From positions 124,001 to 188,000 of the forward strand of contig JARROA010000002.1 in NCBI GenBank assembly GCA_037384425.1: a stretch of 64,000 nucleotides of DNA, in the 5' to 3' direction. The translations under genes and the position numbers were made by a program. Below are positions 55,526-64,000 of the stretch, piece by piece. The notes below the pieces were generated by a model. The model was not told where the DNA came from. It did no database searches and worked only from the letters and a program-made list of their open reading frames with translations. The stretch is from Thiodiazotropha sp037384425. GTDB taxonomy: Bacteria > Pseudomonadota > Gammaproteobacteria > Chromatiales > Chromatiaceae. The stretch's first letter is position 1. Each line of letters opens with the position of its first letter.

Positions 55526-57880
55526 ATGACAGAGTCCACAGTCACCATTGAAGTCGACGGCCGCGAGCTGCAGGCGAAGCCCGGCAGCATGCTGATCGAG
55601 GTTACCGACGCGGCCGGTATCCGGATTCCCCGCTTCTGCTATCACAAGAAACTCTCGGTCGCGGCCAACTGCCGGATGTGTCTGGTCGAAGTGGAGAAGG
55701 CGCCGAAGCCGCTGCCGGCCTGTGCCACCCCCGTCACCGACGGCATGAAGGTCTTCACCCGCTCGCCGAAGGCGCTGGCGGCGCAGAAGGGGACCATGGA
55801 GTTCCTGCTCATCAACCACCCCCTCGACTGTCCGATCTGCGACCAGGGCGGTGAGTGCGAGCTGCAGGACGTGGCCATGGGTTACGGTGGCGACGTCTCC
55901 CGCTACAGCGAACGCAAACGGGTGGTGGCCGACAAGAACATCGGCCCGCTGATCGCCACCGACATGACCCGTTGCATCCACTGCACCCGTTGCGTGCGCT
56001 TCGGCAAGGAGATCGCCGGCATCCGCGAACTGGGCGCCACCGGTCGCGGCGAACACATGCAGATCGGCACCTATATCGAAAAGAGCATCGATTCCGAACT
56101 CTCCGGCAACATCATCGACCTCTGCCCGGTCGGCGCCCTGACTTCCAAGCCCTTCCGCTTCAGCGCCCGTGCCTGGGAACTGACCCTGGTGGAGGGGATC
56201 GCGCCACACGACAGCGTGGGCTCCAACATCAACCTGCACCTGCGCGGCAACCGGGTGATGCGGGTGCATCCGCGCGACAACGAGTCGATCAACGAGAGCT
56301 GGATCTCCGACCGCGACCGCTACAGCTACGAAGGGCTCTACAGCGCCGACCGGCTGACCGCCCCGATGATCAAGAAGGGTGGCGAGTGGCAGGAGGCGAG
56401 TTGGGAGATGGCCCTCGAGATGGCCGCCGCCGGCCTCAGGGAGATCGGAGACGGAGAGCAGATCGGCGCCCTGGTTTCGCCGGCGTCGACGCTGGAAGAG
56501 CTCTACCTGGCCCAGAAGTTGATGCGGGGACTCGCTTGCAACAATATCGACAGCCGTCTGCGTCAGGGCGATTTCCGGCTCGACGAAGCTCCCGGCATAC
56601 AGTGGCTGGGCATGAAGATCGCCGACGTGGAGACGCTGAACGCGGCCCTGGTGATTGGCGGCAATCTGCGCAAGGAACAGCCCATACTCGCCCATCGACT
56701 GCGCAAGGCTGCACTTGCCGGGGCCGATGTCCATCTCCTGAATCCACGGGAAATCGAGCTCAACCACGCGGCAACGCAGACCGTGGTCGGTCCCGCAAGT
56801 CTGGTCGATAGCCTGGCCGCCGTGGCCAAGGCTGCCGGTGTCGAGGCCAAGGGGGCTGTCGCCACGCTGATTAAATCGGCCAAGGCCGACGCGCGCGCCG
56901 AAGCCATCGCCAGCAGCCTCAAACAGGCCGAAACGGCAGCGGTGATGCTGGGTGCATTGGCCCAGTCCCATCCCGACTACGCCCTGATCGGGGTCATGGC
57001 CGCAGCACTGGCGGAGGCCAGCGACGCCACCCTGTCCGTGGTTCCTTCCGCGTCCAATACCCTCGGTGCCCAGCTGGCCGGAGCGGTACCCACCTTGCAG
57101 GCCGGCGGTGAAACCGCTGCACAGGCAGGTTTGGATGTGGTGAAAATGCTCAAGATGCCTCGCAAGGGCTATCTGTTGATGGGTGTGGAACCCGGCCTCG
57201 ACTTCTGGGATGGCGCACTCTCCACCACGGCGCTGCAGAGCGCCGATGTCGTGGTGGCCCTGAGCGCCTACCGCAGTCCTCAACTGGAGGCCTGTGCCGA
57301 TATTCTGCTGCCGATGGGACTGTTCGCGGAGACCGCGGGTACCTATGTGAATGCGGAAGGTGTCTGGCAGAGCACCCGCGGTGTGGTGAAACCGCAGGGA
57401 GAGGCCCGACCGGGTTGGAAGATACTGCGTGTACTGGGCAATCTGCTCGATGTGCAGGGCTTCGACTTCGTCGATGCCGGACAGGTTCTGGAAGAGATCA
57501 AAGCGCTCTGCGGCCAAAGCCTACCCGCCAACAGCATGAGTCTCACCGGTACGCCCGCCCGCCAGCTGGCGGCAGACGGCCTGCTACGGGGTGGCGATAC
57601 CCCCCTCTACGCGGCCGACCCGTTGGTGCGCCGGGCGAGGGCCCTGCAGCAGACGCATGATGCGGGGACGCCAACCCTCCGGTTGCATCCGGAAGAGGCC
57701 GCCAGACTCGGTCTCACAGCCAGTGAACCGGCCCTGGTGAAACAGAACGGTTATCAGGCGAACCTGACTCTGCAACTCGACGACAGCCTGCCCAAAGGCT
57801 GTGCCTGGATTTCAACCGGGCTGGCGGAGACCGCTGAGCTGGGTCAGCCTTTCGGCGAAGTGACGGTGGAGAAGGCCTAA
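55526..57880 (+). CDS. nuoG: NADH-quinone oxidoreductase subunit G
   Basis: This 784-residue iron-sulfur subunit carries electrons through the peripheral arm. An N-terminal 2Fe-2S domain (RFCYHKKLSVAANCRMCLVE, then PLPACATP) is followed by the His-ligated N5 site (HPLDCPICDQGGECELQ), N4 (MTRCIHCTRCVRF, then DLCPVGAL) and a molybdopterin-type C-terminal domain without cofactor motifs. It is shorter than E. coli NuoG (about 908). The C-terminal third is Ala-rich and more variable. Confidence 0.96.
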   Translation: MTESTVTIEVDGRELQAKPGSMLIEVTDAAGIRIPRFCYHKKLSVAANCRMCLVEVEKAPKPLPACATPVTDGMKVFTRSPKALAAQKGTMEFLLINHPLDCPICDQGGECELQDVAMGYGGDVSRYSERKRVVADKNIGPLIATDMTRCIHCTRCVRFGKEIAGIRELGATGRGEHMQIGTYIEKSIDSELSGNIIDLCPVGALTSKPFRFSARAWELTLVEGIAPHDSVGSNINLHLRGNRVMRVHPRDNESINESWISDRDRYSYEGLYSADRLTAPMIKKGGEWQEASWEMALEMAAAGLREIGDGEQIGALVSPASTLEELYLAQKLMRGLACNNIDSRLRQGDFRLDEAPGIQWLGMKIADVETLNAALVIGGNLRKEQPILAHRLRKAALAGADVHLLNPREIELNHAATQTVVGPASLVDSLAAVAKAAGVEAKGAVATLIKSAKADARAEAIASSLKQAETAAVMLGALAQSHPDYALIGVMAAALAEASDATLSVVPSASNTLGAQLAGAVPTLQAGGETAAQAGLDVVKMLKMPRKGYLLMGVEPGLDFWDGALSTTALQSADVVVALSAYRSPQLEACADILLPMGLFAETAGTYVNAEGVWQSTRGVVKPQGEARPGWKILRVLGNLLDVQGFDFVDAGQVLEEIKALCGQSLPANSMSLTGTPARQLAADGLLRGGDTPLYAADPLVRRARALQQTHDAGTPTLRLHPEEAARLGLTASEPALVKQNGYQANLTLQLDDSLPKGCAWISTGLAETAELGQPFGEVTVEKA

Positions 57881-57883
57881 CCT

Positions 57884-58939
57884 ATGGAACTATTCAACAG
57901 TCTCTGGGGAAGCCTGCCTTCCGAACTCCAATTTCTGGTCTGGACCCTGGTCAAGATCATTGTCATTGTGGCGCCGCTGATGCTGGTGGTGGCCTACTAC
58001 ACCTACTTCGAGCGCAAGATCATCGGCTACATGCATGTGCGCATCGGCCCCAACCGGGTCGGCCCCAAGGGTTGGCTGCAGCCCATCGCGGATGCGGTCA
58101 AGCTGATGTTCAAAGAGATCGTCATTCCGTCCAACGCCAACAGATACCTGTTCCTGCTCGCGCCCATGCTGACCCTGGGACCGGCGTTGGCGGCCTGGGC
58201 GGTTTTTCCTTTCGACGAGAAGCTGGTGCTGGCCAACATCAACGCCGGTCTGCTCTACATCCTGGCGCTCACCTCCATGGGCGTCTATGGCGTGATCATC
58301 GCCGGCTGGGCCTCCAACTCCAAGTACGCCTTTCTCGGCGCCATGCGCTCGGCGGCGCAGATCGTCGCCTACGAGATCGCCATGGGATTCGCCCTGGTGG
58401 GCGTGCTGGTGGCCGCCGGCAGCCTCAACCTGGCCGAGATCGTGAAGGCCCAGGAGGGCGGACTCTTCTCCTGGTTCTGGCTGCCGCTGCTGCCGCTGTT
58501 CATGGTCTATGTGATCTCCGGCGTGGCCGAGACCAACCGTGCGCCGTTCGACGTGGCGGAGGGCGAGTCGGAGATCGTGGCCGGTTTCCATGTGGAGTAT
58601 TCCGGCATGACCTTCGCGGTCTTCTTCCTGGCCGAATACGCCAACATGATTCTGATCTCGGCCCTGTGCGCCACCATGTTCATGGGCGGCTGGCTTTCGC
58701 CCTTCCAGGGTTGGCCGCTGCTCGGCGCCCTGTTCGATTGGGTGCCCGGTTTTATCTGGCTGGTGCTCAAGACCGGTTTCTTCATGTTTCTGATCGTCTG
58801 GCTGCGCGCCACCTTCCCCCGCTACCGCTATGACCAGATCATGCGTCTGGGCTGGAAGGTCTTCATCCCCATCACGATCGTCTGGATTGCAGTCGTCGGT
58901 CTCGCGGTGGTCTATCAAGTGCCTTGGTGGTTCGACTGA
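57884..58939 (+). CDS. nuoH: NADH-quinone oxidoreductase subunit H
   Basis: This is a 351-residue membrane subunit with about eight helices at the interface where quinone chemistry couples to proton pumping. TYFERKIIGYMHVRIGPNRV and GPKGWLQPIADAVKLMFKE are signatures; ETNRAPFDVAEGESEIVAGF carries the E-channel acidic residues. It begins 3 bases after nuoG. Confidence 0.97.
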   Translation: MELFNSLWGSLPSELQFLVWTLVKIIVIVAPLMLVVAYYTYFERKIIGYMHVRIGPNRVGPKGWLQPIADAVKLMFKEIVIPSNANRYLFLLAPMLTLGPALAAWAVFPFDEKLVLANINAGLLYILALTSMGVYGVIIAGWASNSKYAFLGAMRSAAQIVAYEIAMGFALVGVLVAAGSLNLAEIVKAQEGGLFSWFWLPLLPLFMVYVISGVAETNRAPFDVAEGESEIVAGFHVEYSGMTFAVFFLAEYANMILISALCATMFMGGWLSPFQGWPLLGALFDWVPGFIWLVLKTGFFMFLIVWLRATFPRYRYDQIMRLGWKVFIPITIVWIAVVGLAVVYQVPWWFD

Positions 58940-58950
58940 GGAGGTCACTG

Positions 58951-59439
58951 ATGAAAGCGTTTACCAACTATTTCAAGAGCCTGTTCCTGCTGGAACTATT
59001 CCGTGGCCTCCACCTCACCGGACGCTACCTGTTCAAGAAGAAGTTCACGGTCATGTATCCGGAGGAGAAGGCGCCGGTCTCGCCCCGTTTCCGCGGCCTG
59101 CACGCCCTGCGCCGCTATCCCAACGGCGAGGAGCGCTGTATCGCCTGTAAACTGTGCGAGGCGACCTGTCCGGCGCTGGCGATTACCATCGAGGCGGAGC
59201 CCCGCGAGGATGGCTCGCGCCGCACCACCCGTTATGACATCGATCTGTTCAAATGCATCTTCTGCGGCTACTGCCAGGAGGCCTGTCCGGTGGATGCCAT
59301 CGTCGAGACGCGGGTCTATGAGTACCACTTCGAAGGTCGCGAGGGGACGGTCATGACCAAGCAGGACCTGCTGAAAGTCGGCGATAAGTATGAAACACAG
59401 ATTGCCGCAGACATTGAAGCACAGGCGAGATATCGCTGA
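58951..59439 (+). CDS. nuoI: NADH-quinone oxidoreductase subunit I
   Basis: This 162-residue subunit holds two 4Fe-4S clusters (N6a, N6b): CIACKLCEATCPALAI and CIFCGYCQEACPVDAI. The N-terminal amphipathic segment LFLLELFRGLHLTGRYLF contacts the membrane. I start at 58951 (MKAFTNYF), after GAGGAGG. It lies 11 bases after nuoH. Confidence 0.97.
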   Translation: MKAFTNYFKSLFLLELFRGLHLTGRYLFKKKFTVMYPEEKAPVSPRFRGLHALRRYPNGEERCIACKLCEATCPALAITIEAEPREDGSRRTTRYDIDLFKCIFCGYCQEACPVDAIVETRVYEYHFEGREGTVMTKQDLLKVGDKYETQIAADIEAQARYR

Positions 59440-59475
59440 TTCGGGATGGCCGTTTAAACAGAACTGGAACTATCA

Positions 59476-60078
59476 ATGACACTTGAGAAGCTGATTTTCT
59501 ACGTCCTGTCCGCCGTTGTGATTCTGGCGGCGACGATGGTCGTCACCCGCCGCAATCCGGTGCACTCGGCGCTGTTTCTGATTCTGGCCTTCTTTGCCAG
59601 CAGCGGCATCTGGCTGCTGGCCGAAGCGGAGTTCCTGGCCATCGTGCTGGTGCTGGTCTACGTCGGCGCGGTGATGGTGCTGTTTCTGTTCGTGCTGATG
59701 ATGCTGGACATCGACCTGGCCACGCTGCGCGCAGGCTTCATCAAAATGTTGCCGCTCGGTCTGGTCATGGCCATCGCCATGGCGGCGGAGCTGATCCTGG
59801 TGGTGGGACCGGCCAACTTCGGTCTCGATCAGTATGCCGCGCCGGTGCGTCACGCCGCCGACTACAGCAATACCGCAGAGCTGGGCGGCATGCTCTACAC
59901 CGTCTACATGTACCCCTTCGAGATCGCCGCGGTGATCCTGCTGGTGGCCATCATCGCCGCCATCGGTCTGACCATGCGCAAGCGTCCCGATACCAAATAC
60001 CTCGACCCGGCTGCCCAGGTGGTGGTCAAGCGTGCCGACCGGGTGCGCCTGGTCTCCATGGACGCCGAGAAAGGATGA
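59476..60078 (+). CDS. nuoJ: NADH-quinone oxidoreductase subunit J
   Basis: This is a 200-residue membrane subunit with five helices. The family motif AEFLAIVLVLVYVGAVMVLF contains the pi-bulge helix that moves during coupling. FVLMMLDIDLATLRAGF follows. The soluble C-terminus is short. nuoK starts 7 bases after. Confidence 0.97.
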   Translation: MTLEKLIFYVLSAVVILAATMVVTRRNPVHSALFLILAFFASSGIWLLAEAEFLAIVLVLVYVGAVMVLFLFVLMMLDIDLATLRAGFIKMLPLGLVMAIAMAAELILVVGPANFGLDQYAAPVRHAADYSNTAELGGMLYTVYMYPFEIAAVILLVAIIAAIGLTMRKRPDTKYLDPAAQVVVKRADRVRLVSMDAEKG

Positions 60079-60085
60079 CGACGAC

Positions 60086-60391
60086 ATGATTGCACTCTCC
60101 GACTATCTCATCCTCGGCGCCATCCTCTTCGCCATCAGCGTCGCGGGCATCTTCATCAACCGCAAGAACGTCATCATCCTGCTGATGTGCGTGGAGCTGA
60201 TGCTGCTGGCGGTGAATATCAATTTCGTCGCCTTCTCTCACTTTCTGGGGGATACGGCGGGTCAGGTCTTCGTCTTCTTCATCCTCACGGTGGCCGCCGC
60301 AGAGGCCGCCATCGGCCTGGCGATCCTGGTGGTGCTCTTCCGCAGCAAGCAGAGCATCAACGTGCAGGATATGGATGTGTTGAAGGGTTAG
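60086..60391 (+). CDS. nuoK: NADH-quinone oxidoreductase subunit K
   Basis: This is a 101-residue three-helix subunit of the antiporter-like region. MCVELMLLAVNINFVAFSHF and AAAEAAIGLAILVVLFR carry the conserved membrane glutamates. The start at ATG 60086 follows AAGGA. Confidence 0.97.
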   Translation: MIALSDYLILGAILFAISVAGIFINRKNVIILLMCVELMLLAVNINFVAFSHFLGDTAGQVFVFFILTVAAAEAAIGLAILVVLFRSKQSINVQDMDVLKG

Positions 60392-60425
60392 AGTCCATCT
60401 GCTGAGCAAGTAAAGAAAAACGGTT

Positions 60426-62414
60426 ATGGAAAAAATCTATCTGACAATCGTGCTGGCGCCCTTGCTCGGCGCCATCATAGCCGGGTTTCTCGGCGGCACC
60501 ATCGGCCGCAAGGGCGCCCACTGGGTGACCAGCACCGGTGTCGGCATCTCGGCCCTGCTTTCGCTCTATGTACTGAAGCGTTTCATGTTCGACGATGCGG
60601 AGGTCTTCAACGGCCCGGTCTATACCTGGATGGTCAGCGATGGTCTCAACATGGAGGTCGGTTTCCTGGTCGACCAGCTGACCGCGGTGATGATCAGCGT
60701 GGTCACTTTCGTCTCCTTCTGCGTGCACATCTACACCATCGGCTACATGGCCGACGACGAGCACAACTGGCCCAAGACCAGCCTGGCGGGACGCAACTCC
60801 TATCAGCGCTTCTTCAGCTACATCTCGCTGTTCACCTTCTCCATGCTGATGCTGGTGATGTCGAACAACTTCATGCAGCTCTTCTTCGGCTGGGAAGCGG
60901 TGGGTCTGGTCTCCTATCTGCTGATCGGTTTCTGGTCGGTGCGGCCGACGGCGATCTTCGCCAACCTGAAGGCCTTCCTGGTCAACCGGGTGGGCGACTT
61001 CGGTTTCATCCTCGGCATCGCCGCCATCGCCATGTACACCAACAGCCTCGACTACGGCGTGGTCTTCGCCAAGGCGCCGAGCCTGGTCGATACCCAGATC
61101 CAGATCTTCGGCGACACCAGCTGGTCGCTGATGTCGGTGGTCGGCATCCTGCTCTTCATCGGCGCCATGGGCAAATCGGCGCAGGTGCCGCTGCATGTCT
61201 GGCTGCCCGATTCGATGGAGGGTCCGACCCCCATCTCGGCACTCATCCACGCCGCCACCATGGTCACCGCCGGCATCTTCATGGTGGCGCGCATGTCGCC
61301 CCTCTACGAGCTCTCCGAGACGGCGCTCAGCTTCGTGCTGATCATCGGCGCCACCACGGCGTTTTTCACCGGTCTGATCGGCATCGTGCAGAACGACATC
61401 AAGCGGGTGGTGGCCTACTCGACCCTGTCGCAGCTGGGCTACATGATGGTGGCGCTGGGCGCCTCGGCCTATGCCGCCGGCATTTTCCACCTGATGACCC
61501 ATGCCTTCTTCAAGGCGCTGCTGTTCCTGGCCGCCGGTTCGGTCATCATCGGTATGCACCACGATCAGGACATCCGCAACATGGGCGGGGTGCGCAAGTA
61601 CATGCCGATCACCTACTGGACCTCGCTGGTTGGCTCGCTGGCGCTGATCGGTTTCCCTGGTTTTTCCGGCTTCTTCTCCAAGGACGCCATCATCGAGGCG
61701 GTGCACCACTCCGAAGTGGCCGGCGCCACCTATGCCTATGTGCTGGTGGTGGCCGGCGTCTTCGTCACCGCCCTCTACAGCTTCCGCATGTTCTTCCTGG
61801 TCTTCCACGGCGAAGGTCCGCGCGACGAGCATGCCAAGGAGCATCTGCACGAGTCGCCCAAGGTGGTGACCGTGCCGCTGGTGCTGCTGGCGATTCCCTC
61901 GGTGATCCTCGGTTATCTGGCCATCGGTCCGATGCTCTTCGGCGACTGGTTCAAGGGCGTGCTCTACGTCCTGCCCGAGCACGATACCCTGGGCCACATC
62001 GGCGAACATTTCCATGGCGCCGGCAGTTTCATTCTGCATGGCGTGCAGGGATTGCCCTTCTATCTCGCCATGGGCGGTCTGGCCGTGGCCTGGTACATCT
62101 ACATGAAGAATCCGGCCATCGCCGACAAGGTCAAATCGATCGCCGCTCCGATCTACACCCTGCTGGACAAGAAGTACTGGTTCGACGAGGTCTACCAGGC
62201 GGTGTTCGCCGGCGGTAGCCGCGGACTGGGCAAGTTTCTCTGGCTGGCTGGGGACCGTGGTCTGATCGACGGCCTGGCGGTCAACGGCTCCGCCTACTCG
62301 GTCGGCTGGCTGGCCTCCATCGTGCGCCATGTGCAGACCGGTTACCTCTATCACTATGCGATTGCCATGATCCTGGGTCTGCTCCTGCTGCTGACCTGGT
62401 TCATTTTTCTTTAA
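60426..62414 (+). CDS. nuoL: NADH-quinone oxidoreductase subunit L
   Basis: This is a 662-residue proton-pumping antiporter-like subunit with about 16 helices and the C-terminal lateral helix. NNFMQLFFGWEAVGLVSYLL contains the conserved Glu; MGKSAQVPLHVWLPDSMEGP and HAATMVTAGIFMVAR contain the pumping Lys and His. The distal C-terminal helix region (HLGKFLW-type and YHYAIAMILGLLLLLTW) is present. It is followed by nuoM after 12 bases. Confidence 0.97.
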   Translation: MEKIYLTIVLAPLLGAIIAGFLGGTIGRKGAHWVTSTGVGISALLSLYVLKRFMFDDAEVFNGPVYTWMVSDGLNMEVGFLVDQLTAVMISVVTFVSFCVHIYTIGYMADDEHNWPKTSLAGRNSYQRFFSYISLFTFSMLMLVMSNNFMQLFFGWEAVGLVSYLLIGFWSVRPTAIFANLKAFLVNRVGDFGFILGIAAIAMYTNSLDYGVVFAKAPSLVDTQIQIFGDTSWSLMSVVGILLFIGAMGKSAQVPLHVWLPDSMEGPTPISALIHAATMVTAGIFMVARMSPLYELSETALSFVLIIGATTAFFTGLIGIVQNDIKRVVAYSTLSQLGYMMVALGASAYAAGIFHLMTHAFFKALLFLAAGSVIIGMHHDQDIRNMGGVRKYMPITYWTSLVGSLALIGFPGFSGFFSKDAIIEAVHHSEVAGATYAYVLVVAGVFVTALYSFRMFFLVFHGEGPRDEHAKEHLHESPKVVTVPLVLLAIPSVILGYLAIGPMLFGDWFKGVLYVLPEHDTLGHIGEHFHGAGSFILHGVQGLPFYLAMGGLAVAWYIYMKNPAIADKVKSIAAPIYTLLDKKYWFDEVYQAVFAGGSRGLGKFLWLAGDRGLIDGLAVNGSAYSVGWLASIVRHVQTGYLYHYAIAMILGLLLLLTWFIFL

Positions 62415-62426
62415 AGGGTGTCTAGC

Positions 62427-63941
62427 ATGATTGCCGATTGGCCCATCCTCAGTCTGACCATCTGGCTTCCGATCATCGGCGGGCTGATGGTGCTCGCCAG
62501 TGGCGACCGGGAAGCGAACGCGACCAAGTGGACCGCGCTGGTGGTCGCCGTGTTGACCTTCCTCGTCAGCCTGCCGCTCTGGTTCGCCTTCGACAGTTCG
62601 ACCGCACAGATGCAGTTCGTGGAGCGGGTGCCCTGGGTACCGAGCTTCAATGTGGAGTACTACCTGGGCGTGGACGGCATCGCCATGCCGCTGATCATCC
62701 TCACCACCTTCATCACCCCGCTGGTGGTGATCGCCGGCTGGGAGGTGATCAAGTTCCGTCCCTCCCAGTACATGGCCGCCTTCCTCATCATGGAAGGGGT
62801 GATGATCGGCGTCTTCTCGGCCCTCGACGCCATGCTCTTCTACGTCTTCTGGGAGGCGATGCTGATCCCGATGTTCCTCATCATCGGTGTCTGGGGCGGG
62901 CCCAACCGGGTCTACGCCACCATCAAGTTCTTCCTCTACACCTTCTTCGGCTCGGTCTTCATGCTGGTCGCCCTGATCTACATGTATTTCCAGTCGGGCA
63001 ACTTCGATATCCTCGGCTTCCATAGCCTGAAGCTGGGCCTGACCGAGCAGATCCTGATCTTCATCGCCTTCCTCATGGCCTTCGCGGTGAAGGTGCCCAT
63101 GTGGCCGGTCCACACCTGGCTACCCGACGCCCACGTCGAGGCGCCCACCGGCGGTTCGGTTATCCTGGCTGCCATCATGCTGAAGATCGGCGGTTACGGC
63201 TTCCTGCGTTTCAGCCTGCCGATCACGCCGGACGCCAGCCACAGCCTCGACTGGCTGATTATCTCCATGTCCCTGATCGCCGTGGTCTACATCGGTTTCG
63301 TGGCCCTCATCCAGCAGGACATGAAGAAGCTGATCGCCTACTCCTCCATCGCCCACATGGGTTTCGTCACCCTCGGTTTCTTCATCGTCTTCATCATCAG
63401 CCAGAACAACGCCGGCAGCGGCGCCGCGCTGGGCATGCAGGGCGGCATGGTGCAGATGGTCTCCCACGGTTTCATCTCGGCGGCGCTCTTCCTCTGCGTC
63501 GGCGTGCTCTATGATCGGCTGCACAGTCGCCAGATCAAGGATTACGGCGGCGTGGTCAACACCATGCCCATCTTCGGTGCCTTCATGGTCTTCTTCGCCA
63601 TGGCCAATGCCGGGCTGCCCGGCACCTCCGGCTTCGTCGGCGAGTTCATGGTCATCCTGGCCAGCTTCCGCGCCGATTTCTGGTACGCCTTCCTGGCCGC
63701 CACCACCCTCATCATCGGCGCCGCCTACACCCTGTGGATGGTCAAGCGGGTGGTCTTCGGCGAGGTGGCCAACGATGGTGTGGCGGCGTTGCAGGATATG
63801 AACCGTCGTGAATACATCGTGCTGGGTACCCTGGCCGCAGCGGTGCTGCTTCTGGGTCTGTGGCCGGCACCCCTGGTCGAAGTGATGGATGCCTCCGTCA
63901 GCAACCTGTTACAGCATATCGCTGTATCGAAACTCAACTGA
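62427..63941 (+). CDS. nuoM: NADH-quinone oxidoreductase subunit M
   Basis: This is a 504-residue antiporter-like subunit. FYVFWEAMLIPMFLIIGVWG (conserved Glu), AFAVKVPMWPVHTWLPDAHV (Lys) and IAYSSIAHMGFVTLGFF are signatures. I start at 62427 (MIADWPILSL), 9 bases after AAGGG; a GTG three codons upstream is possible. Confidence 0.97.
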   Translation: MIADWPILSLTIWLPIIGGLMVLASGDREANATKWTALVVAVLTFLVSLPLWFAFDSSTAQMQFVERVPWVPSFNVEYYLGVDGIAMPLIILTTFITPLVVIAGWEVIKFRPSQYMAAFLIMEGVMIGVFSALDAMLFYVFWEAMLIPMFLIIGVWGGPNRVYATIKFFLYTFFGSVFMLVALIYMYFQSGNFDILGFHSLKLGLTEQILIFIAFLMAFAVKVPMWPVHTWLPDAHVEAPTGGSVILAAIMLKIGGYGFLRFSLPITPDASHSLDWLIISMSLIAVVYIGFVALIQQDMKKLIAYSSIAHMGFVTLGFFIVFIISQNNAGSGAALGMQGGMVQMVSHGFISAALFLCVGVLYDRLHSRQIKDYGGVVNTMPIFGAFMVFFAMANAGLPGTSGFVGEFMVILASFRADFWYAFLAATTLIIGAAYTLWMVKRVVFGEVANDGVAALQDMNRREYIVLGTLAAAVLLLGLWPAPLVEVMDASVSNLLQHIAVSKLN

Positions 63942-63966
63942 TGGAGCCCGATTCGGTAGCGTGCAC

Positions 63967-64000
63967 ATGCAATTCGATTCAACACAACTGATCCCGGTTC
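63967..64000 (+). CDS. nuoN: NADH-quinone oxidoreductase subunit N, 5' end only
   Basis: Only the first 11 codons are in the window: MQFDSTQLIPV. The position directly after nuoM and the MxF-x-x-x-x-L-x-P start fit NuoN, the third antiporter-like subunit and the usual last gene of the operon. A GTG two codons upstream is an alternative start. Identification rests mainly on operon order. Confidence 0.8.
   Translation, partial: MQFDSTQLIPV

Noticed and set aside
53675..57517. 1280-codon open frame on the minus strand
   Set aside because: It is antisense to nuoD-nuoG, whose products are unmistakable. The translation is rich in Gly, His, Gln and Asp, as expected for antisense of GC-rich genes.
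60357..63113. 918-codon open frame on the minus strand
   Set aside because: It is the antisense shadow of nuoK-nuoM, with low-complexity His/Asp/Glu composition and no ribosome-binding site.

Overview
The window looks like a chromosomal segment of a GC-rich gammaproteobacterium. I infer a relative of sulfur-oxidising Chromatiales/Sedimenticola-type bacteria. The basis is the housekeeping gene order (carA-carB-greA-yhbY/rlmE-ftsH-folP-glmM-tpiA-secG-tRNA-Leu-nuoA..N) and the style of the proteins, not any database search. I saw no phage, plasmid, transposase or CRISPR array. The mobile-looking material is limited to small palindromic intergenic repeats.

Left part (1-9.5 kb): a YjfB-family motility-associated small protein, a divergent ytfG/ytfH-like pair (NAD(P)H-dependent reductase and HxlR regulator), a TerB-like two-gene unit of unknown role, purT, a two-helix membrane protein, a Tat-exported PhoD-type alkaline phosphatase, a complete transcription unit for a 30-residue protein, and a secreted protein of unknown function.

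Phosphorus module (9.7-14.3 kb): a five-gene ptxABCDE operon for uptake (ABC transporter) and NAD-dependent oxidation of phosphite to phosphate, with its LysR regulator. The upstream regions of ptxA and of the phosphatase phoD, about 1.5 kb apart, share an identical 12-base motif within a Pho-box-like sequence. This suggests one phosphate-starvation control over both.

Accessory middle (14.5-37 kb): an acetyltransferase; a metal-transport group (DUF2946-like protein, outer-membrane barrel, ZnuA-like binding protein, ZnuB-like permease, no ATPase); a periplasmic binding protein overlapping a PAS-GGDEF-EAL protein; accA and tilS; two tandem paralogues of an unrecognised family; and a lone sugar-phosphate transferase. 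Then comes a signalling island: a FecR-TPR-outer-membrane-barrel fusion followed by a 57-residue lipoprotein, a CHASE2 nucleotide cyclase with altered purine-recognition residues, a divergent Crp-type regulator that appears to be leaderless, and a candidate structured RNA ending in a strong intrinsic terminator. A GTGA-N5-TCACA palindrome occurs upstream of the paralogue pair, the sugar transferase and the candidate RNA.

Right part (37-64 kb): core genes. These are the thioredoxin-fold chaperedoxin (ybbN) and trxC back to back, carAB with an attenuator-like hairpin, greA, yhbY, rlmE, ftsH, folP, glmM, tpiA, secG, tRNA-Leu(GAG), and the 14-gene nuo operon for respiratory complex I, nuoA to nuoM complete and nuoN cut by the window edge. 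NuoF appears to lack about 16 residues in frame in its SLBB region.
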